Assembly: GCF_040654855.1 (NCBI RefSeq)
Contig: NZ_JBFAIU010000420.1
Span: 1-5,691, forward strand
Length of the DNA: 5,691 bases
Reading direction: 5' to 3'
Source of the DNA: Asanoa sp040654855
GTDB lineage: Bacteria > Actinomycetota > Actinomycetes > Mycobacteriales > Micromonosporaceae
Below the pieces are notes generated by a model. That model was not told the origin of the DNA. It did not search any database and worked only from the letters and a program-made list of their open reading frames with translations. Positions 1-5,680 of this stretch are shown here, piece after piece; position 1 is the first letter of the stretch, and each line of letters opens with the position of its first letter. The translations under genes were made by a program, and so were the position numbers.

Positions 1-80
1 CCACGCTCGGCATCGGATACGCGGAGCTCTTGACGGACGCGGCGCCAGGGGGCGGCGGCGCGGGGGTCGGCCACCAGCAT
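1..80 (-). CDS. Probable N-terminal fragment of a downstream gene, cut by the window edge (possibly DUF1707-type)
   Basis: An open frame begins with ATG at 78-80 and stays open for 26 codons to the left edge. A plausible ribosome binding site, GAAAGGG (minus strand, 86-92), lies 5 nt before it, and 21 of 26 codons end in G or C. The peptide includes PWRRVRQ and then ELRVSDAER. The RVSDAER string resembles the opening of the actinobacterial DUF1707 domain, which usually reads R-x-S-D-A-D/E-R near the N terminus of small, often membrane-linked proteins of unknown function. That match is from memory and rests on very few residues. The fragment lies on the same strand as the transport operon but after a strong hairpin, so it is probably a separate unit. 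A competing plus-strand frame (stop at 97-99) is also open and GC3-rich but glycine-rich and without recognisable content, so strand assignment is uncertain. Confidence 0.4.
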   Translation of the reverse strand, partial: MLVADPRAAAPWRRVRQELRVSDAER

Positions 81-242
81 GGGTGCCCTTTCGGGTGGTG
101 ATTGCGTTGTCCGGCGGGCCACGTCGGGCGACCCGCCGCGCGGCCTCGTCACGCGGCCGACGTCGCGGCCCTGTCGGGCGGGCCACCGCTGGCCCGCCCG
201 GCGGTGCCTGACGCGCGGCCGGTTGGCGGGCCGCCCCAGGCC
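81..242. other. Intergenic region with terminator hairpin and GGCGGGCC repeats
   Basis: These 162 bases separate the binding-protein stop from the probable next start at 80. They hold one strong hairpin (175-200), a weaker one (arms 112-118 and 132-138, 7 bp, 13-nt loop), and three direct copies of GGCGGGCC at 113-120, 177-184 and 225-232, plus an inverted copy at 191-198. Overlapping plus-strand frames through here run antisense into the binding-protein gene and look like GC-driven shadows. I see no clear promoter for the gene starting at 80. Confidence 0.6.
175..200 (-). terminator. Strong hairpin terminator after the transport operon
   Basis: An 11-bp perfect inverted repeat (175-185 with 190-200) encloses a 4-nt loop, 42 bases past the stop of the binding-protein gene. 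The stem is almost all G-C. No T tract follows on the minus strand, so this is the U-less hairpin type often found after operons in high-GC actinobacteria. Because the stem is perfect, it could act on either strand. Termination is inferred from position and structure. Confidence 0.65.
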
Positions 243-1244
243 TCAGGCGCCTGCGACGGCGAAGTTGGTCACGGACTTGGCGTTGTCGGGGTTGACCAGC
301 ACGCAGTCGACCGACTGCTTCTCGGGCTGGTCGGTCTTGCCGGTCTTGACGTACGCATCGGCCTGGTCGACGGCCATCTCCGCGATCTTGCTGGCCGGCT
401 GGAGCACCGTGGCCTTGATGCCGTCCTTGAGGATCGAGCTGACCACGTCGGGGCTGCCGTCGAACCCGACGACGATGATCTTCTTGCCCGCCGCCTGTAC
501 GGCCGCGAAGGCGCCCAGGGCCATCGTGTCGTTGCCGGCGATGATGCCCTTGATGTTCGGGTGGGCCTGCAGGATCGTCTGGGTCTTGGTCAGCGCCTCG
601 GCCTGGTCCCAGTTGGCGCTCTGCTGCGCGACCATCTTCATGTCCGCGTACTGGTCGAGCACGCCGTGGTAACCCTGCGACCGGACGCCCGCGTTGGTGT
701 CGGTCGGCTTGCCGGTCAGCTCGGCGTACTCGCCCTTGCCGCCCATCAGCTTCGCGAACTCCTGCCCGCCGAGGCCGGCGCCCTGTGCGTTGTTGGAGAC
801 GATCTGGGCGACCGCGACCCCGGTCTTGTTGATCTCGCGGTCGATCAGGAACGTCGGCACGCCGGCGTCCTTGGCCCGCTGGATCGCCGCCACCGACGCG
901 TCGGCGCCGGCGTTGTCGAGGATGATCGCCGCGGCCTTGCGGGAGATCGCGGTGTCGATCTCCTGGCTCTGCTTGGTCGGGTCGTCGTCGTGGCTGAGCA
1001 CCAGCGTCTCGTACCCGAGCTGCTTGGCCTGCGCGGCCGCCGCGTCCTGCTCGGCCTTGAAGAACACGTTGTCCGGCGACGGCGTGATGATCACCATCAG
1101 CTTCGACCCGCCGCCGCCGGCGGACGGTGACGCGCTGCCGGTGCCGGACCCGCCGTCGTCGCCGGAGCCGCAGGCGGCGAGGGCGAGCACGGCGGCCGCG
1201 CCGATGGGCAACAGGACGCGGCGGATGCCCGAGAGTTTTCTCAT
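243..1244 (-). CDS. Sugar ABC transporter substrate-binding lipoprotein, RbsB-like (periplasmic-binding-protein type I fold)
   Basis: This 333-aa protein should sit on the outer face of the membrane and deliver a small sugar or polyol to the permease. Residues 1-25 form a lipoprotein signal: basic start (MRK, RR at 8-9), hydrophobic core, and lipobox LAAC with Cys25 as lipidation site. A Gly/Ser linker (about 26-48) precedes the two-lobed domain (about 49-325). Positions matching the ribose contacts of E. coli RbsB, as I recall them, are nearly all kept: Asn59, Phe61, Phe62, Asn111, Asp135-Arg136, Arg188, Asn238, Phe261-Asp262 and Gln282. Trp212 appears to replace a Phe. Ribose, another pentose, or a C4/C5 polyol such as erythritol would fit; the exact ligand is not readable here. 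AAAGGA at 1251-1256, 6 nt before ATG, supports the start. It is last in the operon, whereas many binding-protein genes come first. The 51-base gap and own ribosome binding site may allow expression above that of the membrane genes. Confidence 0.93.
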   Translation of the reverse strand: MRKLSGIRRVLLPIGAAAVLALAACGSGDDGGSGTGSASPSAGGGGSKLMVIITPSPDNVFFKAEQDAAAAQAKQLGYETLVLSHDDDPTKQSQEIDTAISRKAAAIILDNAGADASVAAIQRAKDAGVPTFLIDREINKTGVAVAQIVSNNAQGAGLGGQEFAKLMGGKGEYAELTGKPTDTNAGVRSQGYHGVLDQYADMKMVAQQSANWDQAEALTKTQTILQAHPNIKGIIAGNDTMALGAFAAVQAAGKKIIVVGFDGSPDVVSSILKDGIKATVLQPASKIAEMAVDQADAYVKTGKTDQPEKQSVDCVLVNPDNAKSVTNFAVAGA

Positions 1245-1250
1245 GGTTTG

Positions 1251-1256
1251 TCCTTT
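1251..1256 (-). promoter_or_regulatory. Ribosome binding site of the binding-protein gene
   Basis: AAAGGA on the minus strand, 6 nt before the ATG at 1242-1244. It fixes the start that gives a proper lipoprotein signal peptide. A short 4-bp GUCC/GGAC pairing (1263-1266 with 1250-1253) could partly cover it, but the stem is weak. Confidence 0.7.
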
Positions 1257-1272
1257 CGCGAGGGACGGCGGA

Positions 1273-1296
1273 ACGGGGGTACGGGGGTGCGGGGTT
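1273..1296. repeat. Short G-rich tandem octamer repeat between permease and binding-protein genes
   Basis: ACGGGGGT occurs twice back to back (1273-1280, 1281-1288), followed by a degenerate third unit GCGGGGTT (1289-1296) that runs into the permease stop codon. G runs of 5, 5 and 4, plus GGG at 1262-1264, lie on the plus strand, which is the template for the operon. The corresponding mRNA is C-rich. Function is unknown. Confidence 0.6.
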
Positions 1297-2372
1297 CAGG
1301 CGGTGCGTCTGGCGAGGGACGACTGCAGCCGCTGCTGCGCCTGCTCGGTGATGACGGCGAAGATGATCACGGCGCCCTTGACCACCGACTGCCAGAAGGT
1401 GGAGACGCCGACGAGGACGAGCCCGTCGCTGAGGAAGCCGATGACGAAGGCGCCCATCACGGTGCCGATGATCGTGCCGCGGCCGCCGCTGAGCGCGGTG
1501 CCGCCCAGCACGGCCGCGGCGATCGCGTTCAGCTCGTAGGTGGTCGCGGTGTCGGGGTACGCCGCGCCCAGTTCCGAGGTGAGCAGCAGGCCGGCCAGCG
1601 CGGCACAGCACCCGGAGATGACGTACACGGCGATCTTGATGCGGTTGACCCGGATGCCGGAGAGCACGGCCGCCCGCTCGTTGCCGCCGACCGAGTAGAC
1701 CCGCCGGCCGAACGGAGTCTTCGTGGTGACGACGACCGCCGCCGCCGCGACCACCACCATGATCCAGACGGCCACCGGAATGCCGAGCCAGCTGTCGACG
1801 CCGATGACGTGGAAGCCCTGGTTGCCGCGCTCGGGCGTGCCGGACAGGTCGGGGAACGTGCCGCCGTCGCTGCGCAGCTGCCCGACGCCACGGGCGACGT
1901 AGAGCATACCGAGCGTGGCGATGAACGGCGCCACCCTGAACCTCGTGATCAGCAGGCCGTTGACCGCACCGACCAGCGCGCCGACCAGGATGCCGACGAG
2001 GATCACCACGGCGACGGAGAAGAACAGCGTGCCGCCGGGCAGCGCGAGCCCGGTGAACAGCAGCCCGCCCGCGATCATGCTGGCCAGGCCGGCGATCGAG
2101 CCGACTGACAGGTCGATGCCGCCGGTCAGGATCACGAACGTGACCCCGATCGCCAGGATCGCGTTGATGGCCACGTGCTTGGTCATCAGGATCAGGTTGC
2201 TCTGCGTCAGGTACTCCGACGAGATCGCGCTGAAGAACGCGACCAGCAGCACGAGCACGACGAGGGTACGGCCCTGGAGGAGGAGCAGCGCCGCCCGGGC
2301 GAGCGCCGGGTTGCGCGGGCCCGCGGGCTCCGGCCTGGTCGGCGCCGGCGCGGGGGCGATCGTCTCGGTCAT
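1296..2372 (-). CDS. Sugar ABC transporter permease, RbsC-like (BPD_transp_2 family)
   Basis: This 358-aa integral membrane protein forms the translocation path, probably as a homodimer as in ribose-type importers. The cytoplasmic N-terminal tail (about 1-33) is rich in Pro and Ala. Hydrophobic segments follow at roughly 36-50, 66-83, 90-110, 117-142, 148-163, 199-217, 245-267, 283-297, 302-326 and 330-343. Family hallmarks are GVTFVILTGGIDLSVGS at 76-92, TPFGRRVYSVGGN at 219-231 (probable cytoplasmic loop contacting the ATPase) and LGGTALSGGRGTIIGT at 289-304. The ATG at 2370-2372 was chosen because it shares one base with the ATPase stop (TGATG) and has a strong GGAGG (2380-2384) 7 nt upstream, inside the last ATPase codons. 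The frame is open further upstream, but that part is antisense-like Arg/Gly/Pro-rich sequence overlapping the ATPase and is not credible protein. Length is slightly above the usual 320-340 aa because of the tail. Confidence 0.94.
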   Translation of the reverse strand: MTETIAPAPAPTRPEPAGPRNPALARAALLLLQGRTLVVLVLLVAFFSAISSEYLTQSNLILMTKHVAINAILAIGVTFVILTGGIDLSVGSIAGLASMIAGGLLFTGLALPGGTLFFSVAVVILVGILVGALVGAVNGLLITRFRVAPFIATLGMLYVARGVGQLRSDGGTFPDLSGTPERGNQGFHVIGVDSWLGIPVAVWIMVVVAAAAVVVTTKTPFGRRVYSVGGNERAAVLSGIRVNRIKIAVYVISGCCAALAGLLLTSELGAAYPDTATTYELNAIAAAVLGGTALSGGRGTIIGTVMGAFVIGFLSDGLVLVGVSTFWQSVVKGAVIIFAVITEQAQQRLQSSLARRTA

Positions 2373-3892
2373 CAGCTGGCCTCCAGGACACTGTCGGACG
2401 CGGAGGCCGCGACCAGCGCCTCCTCGGTGACGTTCGCGGCGGTGAACTCCGCGGTGACGCGGCCGCGGGCCATCACCAGCACCCGGTCCGCCATGGCCAC
2501 GACCTCGGCGAGCTCGGACGAGATGAACAGCACCCCGAAGCCCTCGGCGGCCAGCGCGGCCATCAGCGTGGCGATCTGGCCCTTCGCGCCGACGTCGATG
2601 CCGCGGGTCGGCTCGTCGAGGAGCAGCACGTCCGGCTCGGTCAGCAGGGCCCGGGCGAGCACGACCTTCTGCTGGTTGCCGCCGGAGAGCGCGGTGACGG
2701 TGGCCGCCAGGCCGGGCATCCGGATCGCCAGCTCGTCCACCTTGGACTTCGCCGTGCGCTGCTCGACGCCGCCGCGCAGCAGTCCCGCGCGGGTCAGGCG
2801 ACCGATGGTGGCGAGCAGGATGTTGTCGCGGACCGACATGGTCTGGACGAGGCCGTCGCGCTGGCGGTCCTCGGGCACGAGGGCCAGGCCGGCCGCCAGG
2901 CGCGCGCGTACCGTGCCTTCGCGCTCGACCCTGGATTTGATCCGGACCTCGCCGGCGCTCGCCTTGCGCATGCCCATCAGGCACTCGACCAGCTCCGTGC
3001 GGCCGGCGCCCATGAGGCCGTAGACGCCGACCACCTCGCCGGCGCGGACGGTCAGCGACACGTCGTCGACGAGCGGCCGCACCGGGCCCGGCACGGTCAG
3101 GTTGCGCACCTCGAGCAGCACGTCGCCGGTCGGCGAGCTGTTGCGGGTGAACAGGGTGTCGGGATCGCGGCCGACCATCTGGCGGACGATCCAGCCGGTG
3201 TCCGTGCGGTCCATCGACTCGTGCGCGACCACGCTGCCGTCGCGCAGGACGGTGACGTGGTCGCCGATGCGGCGGAACTCGTCGAGCTTGTGCGAGATGT
3301 AGATGACCGTGACGTCGTGCGCCCGCAGGTCGGCCATCACCTCGAAGAGCACGTCGACCTCGTGGTTGGACAGCGCCGACGTGGGCTCGTCCATGATCAG
3401 CACGCGGACGTCCTCGAGCAGCGCCCGGCCGATCTCGACGAGCTGCTGCTGGCCGATCGGCAGGTCACCGGCGAGCGTGTCGGGGTCGAGCCGGTCCTGG
3501 CCGAGCCGCCGCAGGACGGCGCGCGTCCGGCGCCGCTGTTCCTTGCCGTCCACGAACCGGCGGGCCTGGCGCAGCTCCCGGCCGGCGAACATGTTCTCCG
3601 CGATGGACAGGTTCGGGAACAGGCTCAGCTCCTGGTGGATGATGCCGATCCCGCGGGCCATCGCGTCGCGCGGGCCGGCCAGCCGCACCGCCTCGCCGTC
3701 GAGCAGGATCTCGCCGGCGGTCGGCTGCTCGGCGCCGGAGAGGATCTTCATCAGCGTCGACTTGCCGGCGCCGTTCTCGCCGACGAGGACGTTGACCTTG
3801 CCGCGGTACGCCGTGAAGGTGACGTCCTTGAGCGCGCGCACACCGCCGTAGCTCTTGCTCATCCCCCGGGCGACCAGGTGCTCCGCGCTCAT
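2372..3892 (-). CDS. Sugar ABC transporter ATP-binding protein with two nucleotide-binding domains, RbsA/MglA-type
   Basis: This 506-aa cytoplasmic ATPase drives import through the adjacent permease. Domain 1: Walker A GENGAGKST at 38-46, Q-loop HQE at 86-88, signature region LPIGQQQ at 144-150, Walker B VLIMDEP at 164-170, and H-loop His201. Domain 2: a Walker A-like GLMGAGRTE at 292-300 with Arg298 in place of the Lys, VPEDR at 339-343, signature LSGGNQQK at 402-409, Walker B LLLDEPTRGIDVG around 423-435, and Ser459 at the H-loop position (FISSE). The altered second site is normal for this carbohydrate-uptake subfamily, in which the two domains are unequal; it is not damage. The ATG at 3890-3892 overlaps the lipoprotein stop by four bases (ATGA), with GGTGG 4 nt upstream, so coupled translation is likely. 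A longer upstream frame would overlap the lipoprotein gene out of frame and is rejected. Length matches the family (about 500 aa). Confidence 0.95.
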   Translation of the reverse strand: MSAEHLVARGMSKSYGGVRALKDVTFTAYRGKVNVLVGENGAGKSTLMKILSGAEQPTAGEILLDGEAVRLAGPRDAMARGIGIIHQELSLFPNLSIAENMFAGRELRQARRFVDGKEQRRRTRAVLRRLGQDRLDPDTLAGDLPIGQQQLVEIGRALLEDVRVLIMDEPTSALSNHEVDVLFEVMADLRAHDVTVIYISHKLDEFRRIGDHVTVLRDGSVVAHESMDRTDTGWIVRQMVGRDPDTLFTRNSSPTGDVLLEVRNLTVPGPVRPLVDDVSLTVRAGEVVGVYGLMGAGRTELVECLMGMRKASAGEVRIKSRVEREGTVRARLAAGLALVPEDRQRDGLVQTMSVRDNILLATIGRLTRAGLLRGGVEQRTAKSKVDELAIRMPGLAATVTALSGGNQQKVVLARALLTEPDVLLLDEPTRGIDVGAKGQIATLMAALAAEGFGVLFISSELAEVVAMADRVLVMARGRVTAEFTAANVTEEALVAASASDSVLEAS

Positions 3893-4569
3893 GACGCCAC
3901 CGACAGCTCGGTGGGCACGACAAGGATCGTCGGCGCGTTGGGCAGCGCCGAGAACGCGCCGTGGAACGTGATCTCCTTGCCGACCGCGGCGGCCAGGTCG
4001 ACCTTGGCGATCACCTCGGTCTTGACCCGCGCGTTGATCTCGTTGGCCACGTCGGCGTACTCGATCTGGTTGGTGAAGTCGCCGAACGAGATGAAGCCGA
4101 CGGCGTCGCGCAGCGCGGTGCCGGCGATCACCGGGCCGGTCGCGATGCTGATCGTCAGCGGCTTCCCGCCAGACTGCGCGACCTCGACCGTCATCGGGCC
4201 GGTCTGCACCGAGGTGTCGACCTTGGTGACGGTGCCGGTGCCCTTGACCATGAAGGCGTACGGGCTGCCGGTCCCGGCCTGGTGGCCGTACTGCTGGCCG
4301 GCGGCGGCCGGGTCCTGCGCGAGCGCCGCGGCGACCGTGCCGATCTCCGTGGCCTGGTCGTGCACGGTCGGGACGATCCTGGCCGCCCAGGCGTCGGCGA
4401 CGTAGCTCTTCGCGTCGGCCGGTGCCGCGCCCGCGGGCTGCGCGCCCTTGTCCTCGTAGACGTAGACGCCCGGCACCTTCGCGCAACCGGACAGCGCCAC
4501 GGCCGTCGCGAGCAGCAGTCCCGCGATCGCCGCCCAACGGCGAGGAGTTAGCATTGAATATCCATTCAT
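3889..4569 (-). CDS. DUF2291-family predicted lipoprotein, first gene of the sugar transport operon
   Basis: This 226-aa protein matches, from memory, the DUF2291 family of predicted exported lipoproteins often encoded beside ribose- or erythritol-like ABC importers; the biochemical role is unknown to me. A lipoprotein signal ends in lipobox LSGC with Cys29. After it come a helical-looking Ala-rich part (about 50-95) and a beta-rich domain with YGHQAGTGSPYAFMVKG (94-110), GTALRDAVGFISFGDF (150-165) ending near TNQIEYADVANEIN, and ITFHGAF (200-206). These blocks drive the family call. Inference: it acts at the outer membrane face with the binding protein or permease. The start is uncertain. 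ATG at 4569 gives 226 aa but has no clear ribosome binding site. ATG at 4552-4554 (Met6) gives 221 aa and a typical MLTPRRW signal start with a weak GGAT upstream. The first codons (AAT, GGA, TAT, TCA, CTA, ACT) are unusually AT-rich for this DNA, and a palindrome covers them, which favours Met6. Confidence 0.87.
   Translation of the reverse strand: MNGYSMLTPRRWAAIAGLLLATAVALSGCAKVPGVYVYEDKGAQPAGAAPADAKSYVADAWAARIVPTVHDQATEIGTVAAALAQDPAAAGQQYGHQAGTGSPYAFMVKGTGTVTKVDTSVQTGPMTVEVAQSGGKPLTISIATGPVIAGTALRDAVGFISFGDFTNQIEYADVANEINARVKTEVIAKVDLAAAVGKEITFHGAFSALPNAPTILVVPTELSVAS
4555..4568. promoter_or_regulatory. Candidate operator palindrome at the operon start codon
   Basis: TGAAT-ATCC-ATTCA is a perfect 5-bp inverted repeat with a 4-base centre. 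It is AT-rich in very GC-rich surroundings and lies just downstream of the inferred operon promoter, across the two possible lipoprotein starts. Binding of the divergent regulator here would block transcription early. This is an inference from symmetry and position alone. Confidence 0.35.
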
Positions 4570-4589
4570 TGGCGACTGGCCATGCAGCT

Positions 4590-4619
4590 ACTGTGAACGC
4601 TGGATGTCGCGCTTGTCAA
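4590..4619 (-). promoter_or_regulatory. Probable promoter of the transport operon
   Basis: On the minus strand a perfect -35 box TTGACA (4614-4619) is followed after 18 bases by CACAGT (4590-4595), which keeps only the A2 and T6 of a -10 box. A start near 4583 would give a leader of about 14 nt to the upstream ATG or 29 nt to Met6; the latter is more comfortable for a ribosome. A weak -10 fits a promoter that is activated or tightly controlled. Confidence 0.45.
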
Positions 4620-4662
4620 CGGGTCACGTCGATGCGGACCCAGGCGATTGCGTTCGAGCCGC

Positions 4663-4668
4663 TACGCT
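4663..4668 (+). promoter_or_regulatory. Weak candidate -10 box for the regulator gene
   Basis: TACGCT fits the TAnnnT pattern and sits 25 bases before the GTG start. No good -35 is seen 16-19 bases upstream. A start near 4675 would place the palindrome at 4668-4679 over the initiation site. Confidence 0.3.
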
Positions 4669-4679
4669 TCGTTGACGAA
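4668..4679. promoter_or_regulatory. Candidate autoregulatory operator before the regulator gene
   Basis: TTCGT-TG-ACGAA is a perfect inverted repeat with 5-bp arms and a 2-base centre. It overlaps the end of the -10-like box and ends just before the ribosome binding site, a natural spot for autorepression. It contains one of the two CGTTGAC copies of this region. Not proven. Confidence 0.4.
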
Positions 4680-4681
4680 AT

Positions 4682-4688
4682 GAGGAGG
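4682..4688 (+). promoter_or_regulatory. Ribosome binding site that sets the GTG start of the regulator
   Basis: GAGGAGG lies 5 nt before GTG at 4694-4696. No in-frame ATG is close enough to compete, so this site decides the start. Confidence 0.8.
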
Positions 4689-4693
4689 CGCCC

Positions 4694-5680
4694 GTGAGCC
4701 CGAGGTTCGATGCGGAGCCCTACGGCGTCGCGTCCGAACACACCCGGCTGCTGACCAAGGTCGCCCGGATGTACCACGAGCGCGGCATGCGCCAGCCCCA
4801 GATCGCCGAGCACCTGCACATCTCCCAGCCGCGCGTCTCGCGCCTGCTCAAGCAGGCGGTGGCGATGGGCATCGTGCGCACGGTGGTGATCACGCCCCGC
4901 GGCGTGCACGCGGAGCTCGAAGAGGCGGTCGAGCAGCGGTACGGCCTGACCGAGGTGGTCATCGCCGACACCGACGGCCAGACCGACGAGCACTCGGTGA
5001 CCCAGGCGATCGCCGCCGCCGCCGCGGTCTACCTGGAGACGACGCTGATCCGCAACGACCGGGTCGGCATCTCGTCGTGGAGCGGCACGTTGCTCGCGAT
5101 GGTCGACGCGATGCACCCGGCGCCGAGCCTCTCGGCGGAGCGGGTGGTGCAGATCCTGGGCGGCGTCGGCACGTCCGCGGCGCAGAGCCTGGCGACGCGG
5201 CTGACCGGCGGCCTGGCCCGCAACACCCGGGCGGAGGCGGTCTACCTGGTGGCGCCCGGTCTGGTGGCGACCGCGGCGATGCGCGACGCGCTGCTGCACG
5301 AGCCGAGCATCGCCGCGGTGATCGAGGCATGGCAGGACCTGACGGTCGCGCTGGTCGGCGTGGGCTCGCTGGCACCGTCCACATTGCTGCGGCAGAGCGG
5401 CAACGCGATCGCCGAGGAGGAAGAGGAGCGGCTGCGCGGCCTTGGCGCGATCGGCGACGTCTGCATGCGCTTCTTCGACGCGCACGGCCAGCACGTCGCG
5501 TCCTCTTTGGACGACCGCGTGCTGGGCATCAGCGCGGAGACGCTGAAGAAGGTCCCCCGCCGCGTCGGCGTGGCCGGCGGCGAGCGCAAGTGGCAGGCGA
5601 TCCGGGCGGCGCTGAGCGGCGGCTGGCTCAACGTGCTCATCACCGACCAGGCCACGGCCACGGAGCTGGTCCGCGAGTGA
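4694..5680 (+). CDS. SorC-family sugar-responsive transcriptional regulator
   Basis: This 328-aa cytoplasmic DNA-binding protein starts at GTG behind a strong GAGGAGG. Residues about 17-62 form the N-terminal helix-turn-helix; the core is RQPQIAEHLHISQPRVSRLL (33-52), the Q-x-x-I-A-x-x-L-x-I-S-x-x-x-V-S-R-L-L pattern of SorC/DeoR-like sugar regulators. The rest (about 70-325) is the sugar-binding domain, with RVGISSWSGTLLAMV (123-137), QILGGVGT (153-160), AIGDVCMRFFDAHG (252-265) and a C-terminal block around 294-320 containing GGERKWQAIRAAL and LITDQATA, all typical of the family. Family members act as oligomers, commonly tetramers, with a phosphorylated sugar or free sugar as effector. Divergent orientation beside the importer implies that it controls the operon and probably itself. 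Whether it represses or activates cannot be read here. The stop is 11 bases from the window edge, so downstream partners are unseen. Confidence 0.94.
   Translation: MSPRFDAEPYGVASEHTRLLTKVARMYHERGMRQPQIAEHLHISQPRVSRLLKQAVAMGIVRTVVITPRGVHAELEEAVEQRYGLTEVVIADTDGQTDEHSVTQAIAAAAAVYLETTLIRNDRVGISSWSGTLLAMVDAMHPAPSLSAERVVQILGGVGTSAAQSLATRLTGGLARNTRAEAVYLVAPGLVATAAMRDALLHEPSIAAVIEAWQDLTVALVGVGSLAPSTLLRQSGNAIAEEEEERLRGLGAIGDVCMRFFDAHGQHVASSLDDRVLGISAETLKKVPRRVGVAGGERKWQAIRAALSGGWLNVLITDQATATELVRE

Larger units (their letters stand above)
4570..4693. other. Divergent intergenic region holding both promoters
   Basis: These 124 bases separate the operon's first gene from the regulator and are the only place for both promoters. 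They contain a perfect TTGACA on the minus strand (4614-4619), a TACGCT -10-like box on the plus strand (4663-4668), a palindrome at 4668-4679, and the heptamer CGTTGAC on both strands (minus 4615-4621, plus 4670-4676). I see no riboswitch-like or small RNA structure. Confidence 0.7.

Noticed and set aside
245..252. AGGCGCCT palindrome at the end of the binding-protein gene
   Set aside because: It is a short GC palindrome overlapping the stop codon, with no loop for a hairpin; such sites are frequent by chance at this GC content.
102..1130. Long plus-strand open frame (342 codons) antisense to the binding-protein gene
   Set aside because: Composition is Gly/Arg/Val/Asp/Leu-rich shadow sequence with no recognisable domain. 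It mirrors a clear RbsB-like gene and arises from high GC at codon third positions.
2373..2984. N-terminal extension of the permease frame upstream of 2372
   Set aside because: The extension is Arg/Gly/Pro-rich out-of-frame translation of the ATPase gene. The start at 2372 has a GGAGG and the TGATG overlap.
2372..3019. Apparently damaged second ATP site (Arg298 for Lys, Ser459 for His) as a sign of decay
   Set aside because: These changes are standard in the C-terminal domain of RbsA/MglA-type ATPases; the rest of the domain is intact.
3221..4405. Long plus-strand open frame (394 codons) antisense to ATPase and lipoprotein genes
   Set aside because: It crosses the boundary of two well-supported genes, has Arg/Asp/Val/Leu-rich low-information sequence and no domain, and its ATG has no convincing ribosome binding site.
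3893..4537. N-terminal extension of the ATPase frame
   Set aside because: It overlaps the DUF2291-like gene in another frame and shows no ABC features. The ATGA start at 3892 gives the normal family length.
4616..5494. Minus-strand open frame antisense to the regulator
   Set aside because: It is Arg/His/Asp/Leu-rich shadow sequence across a clear SorC-family gene and its promoter region.
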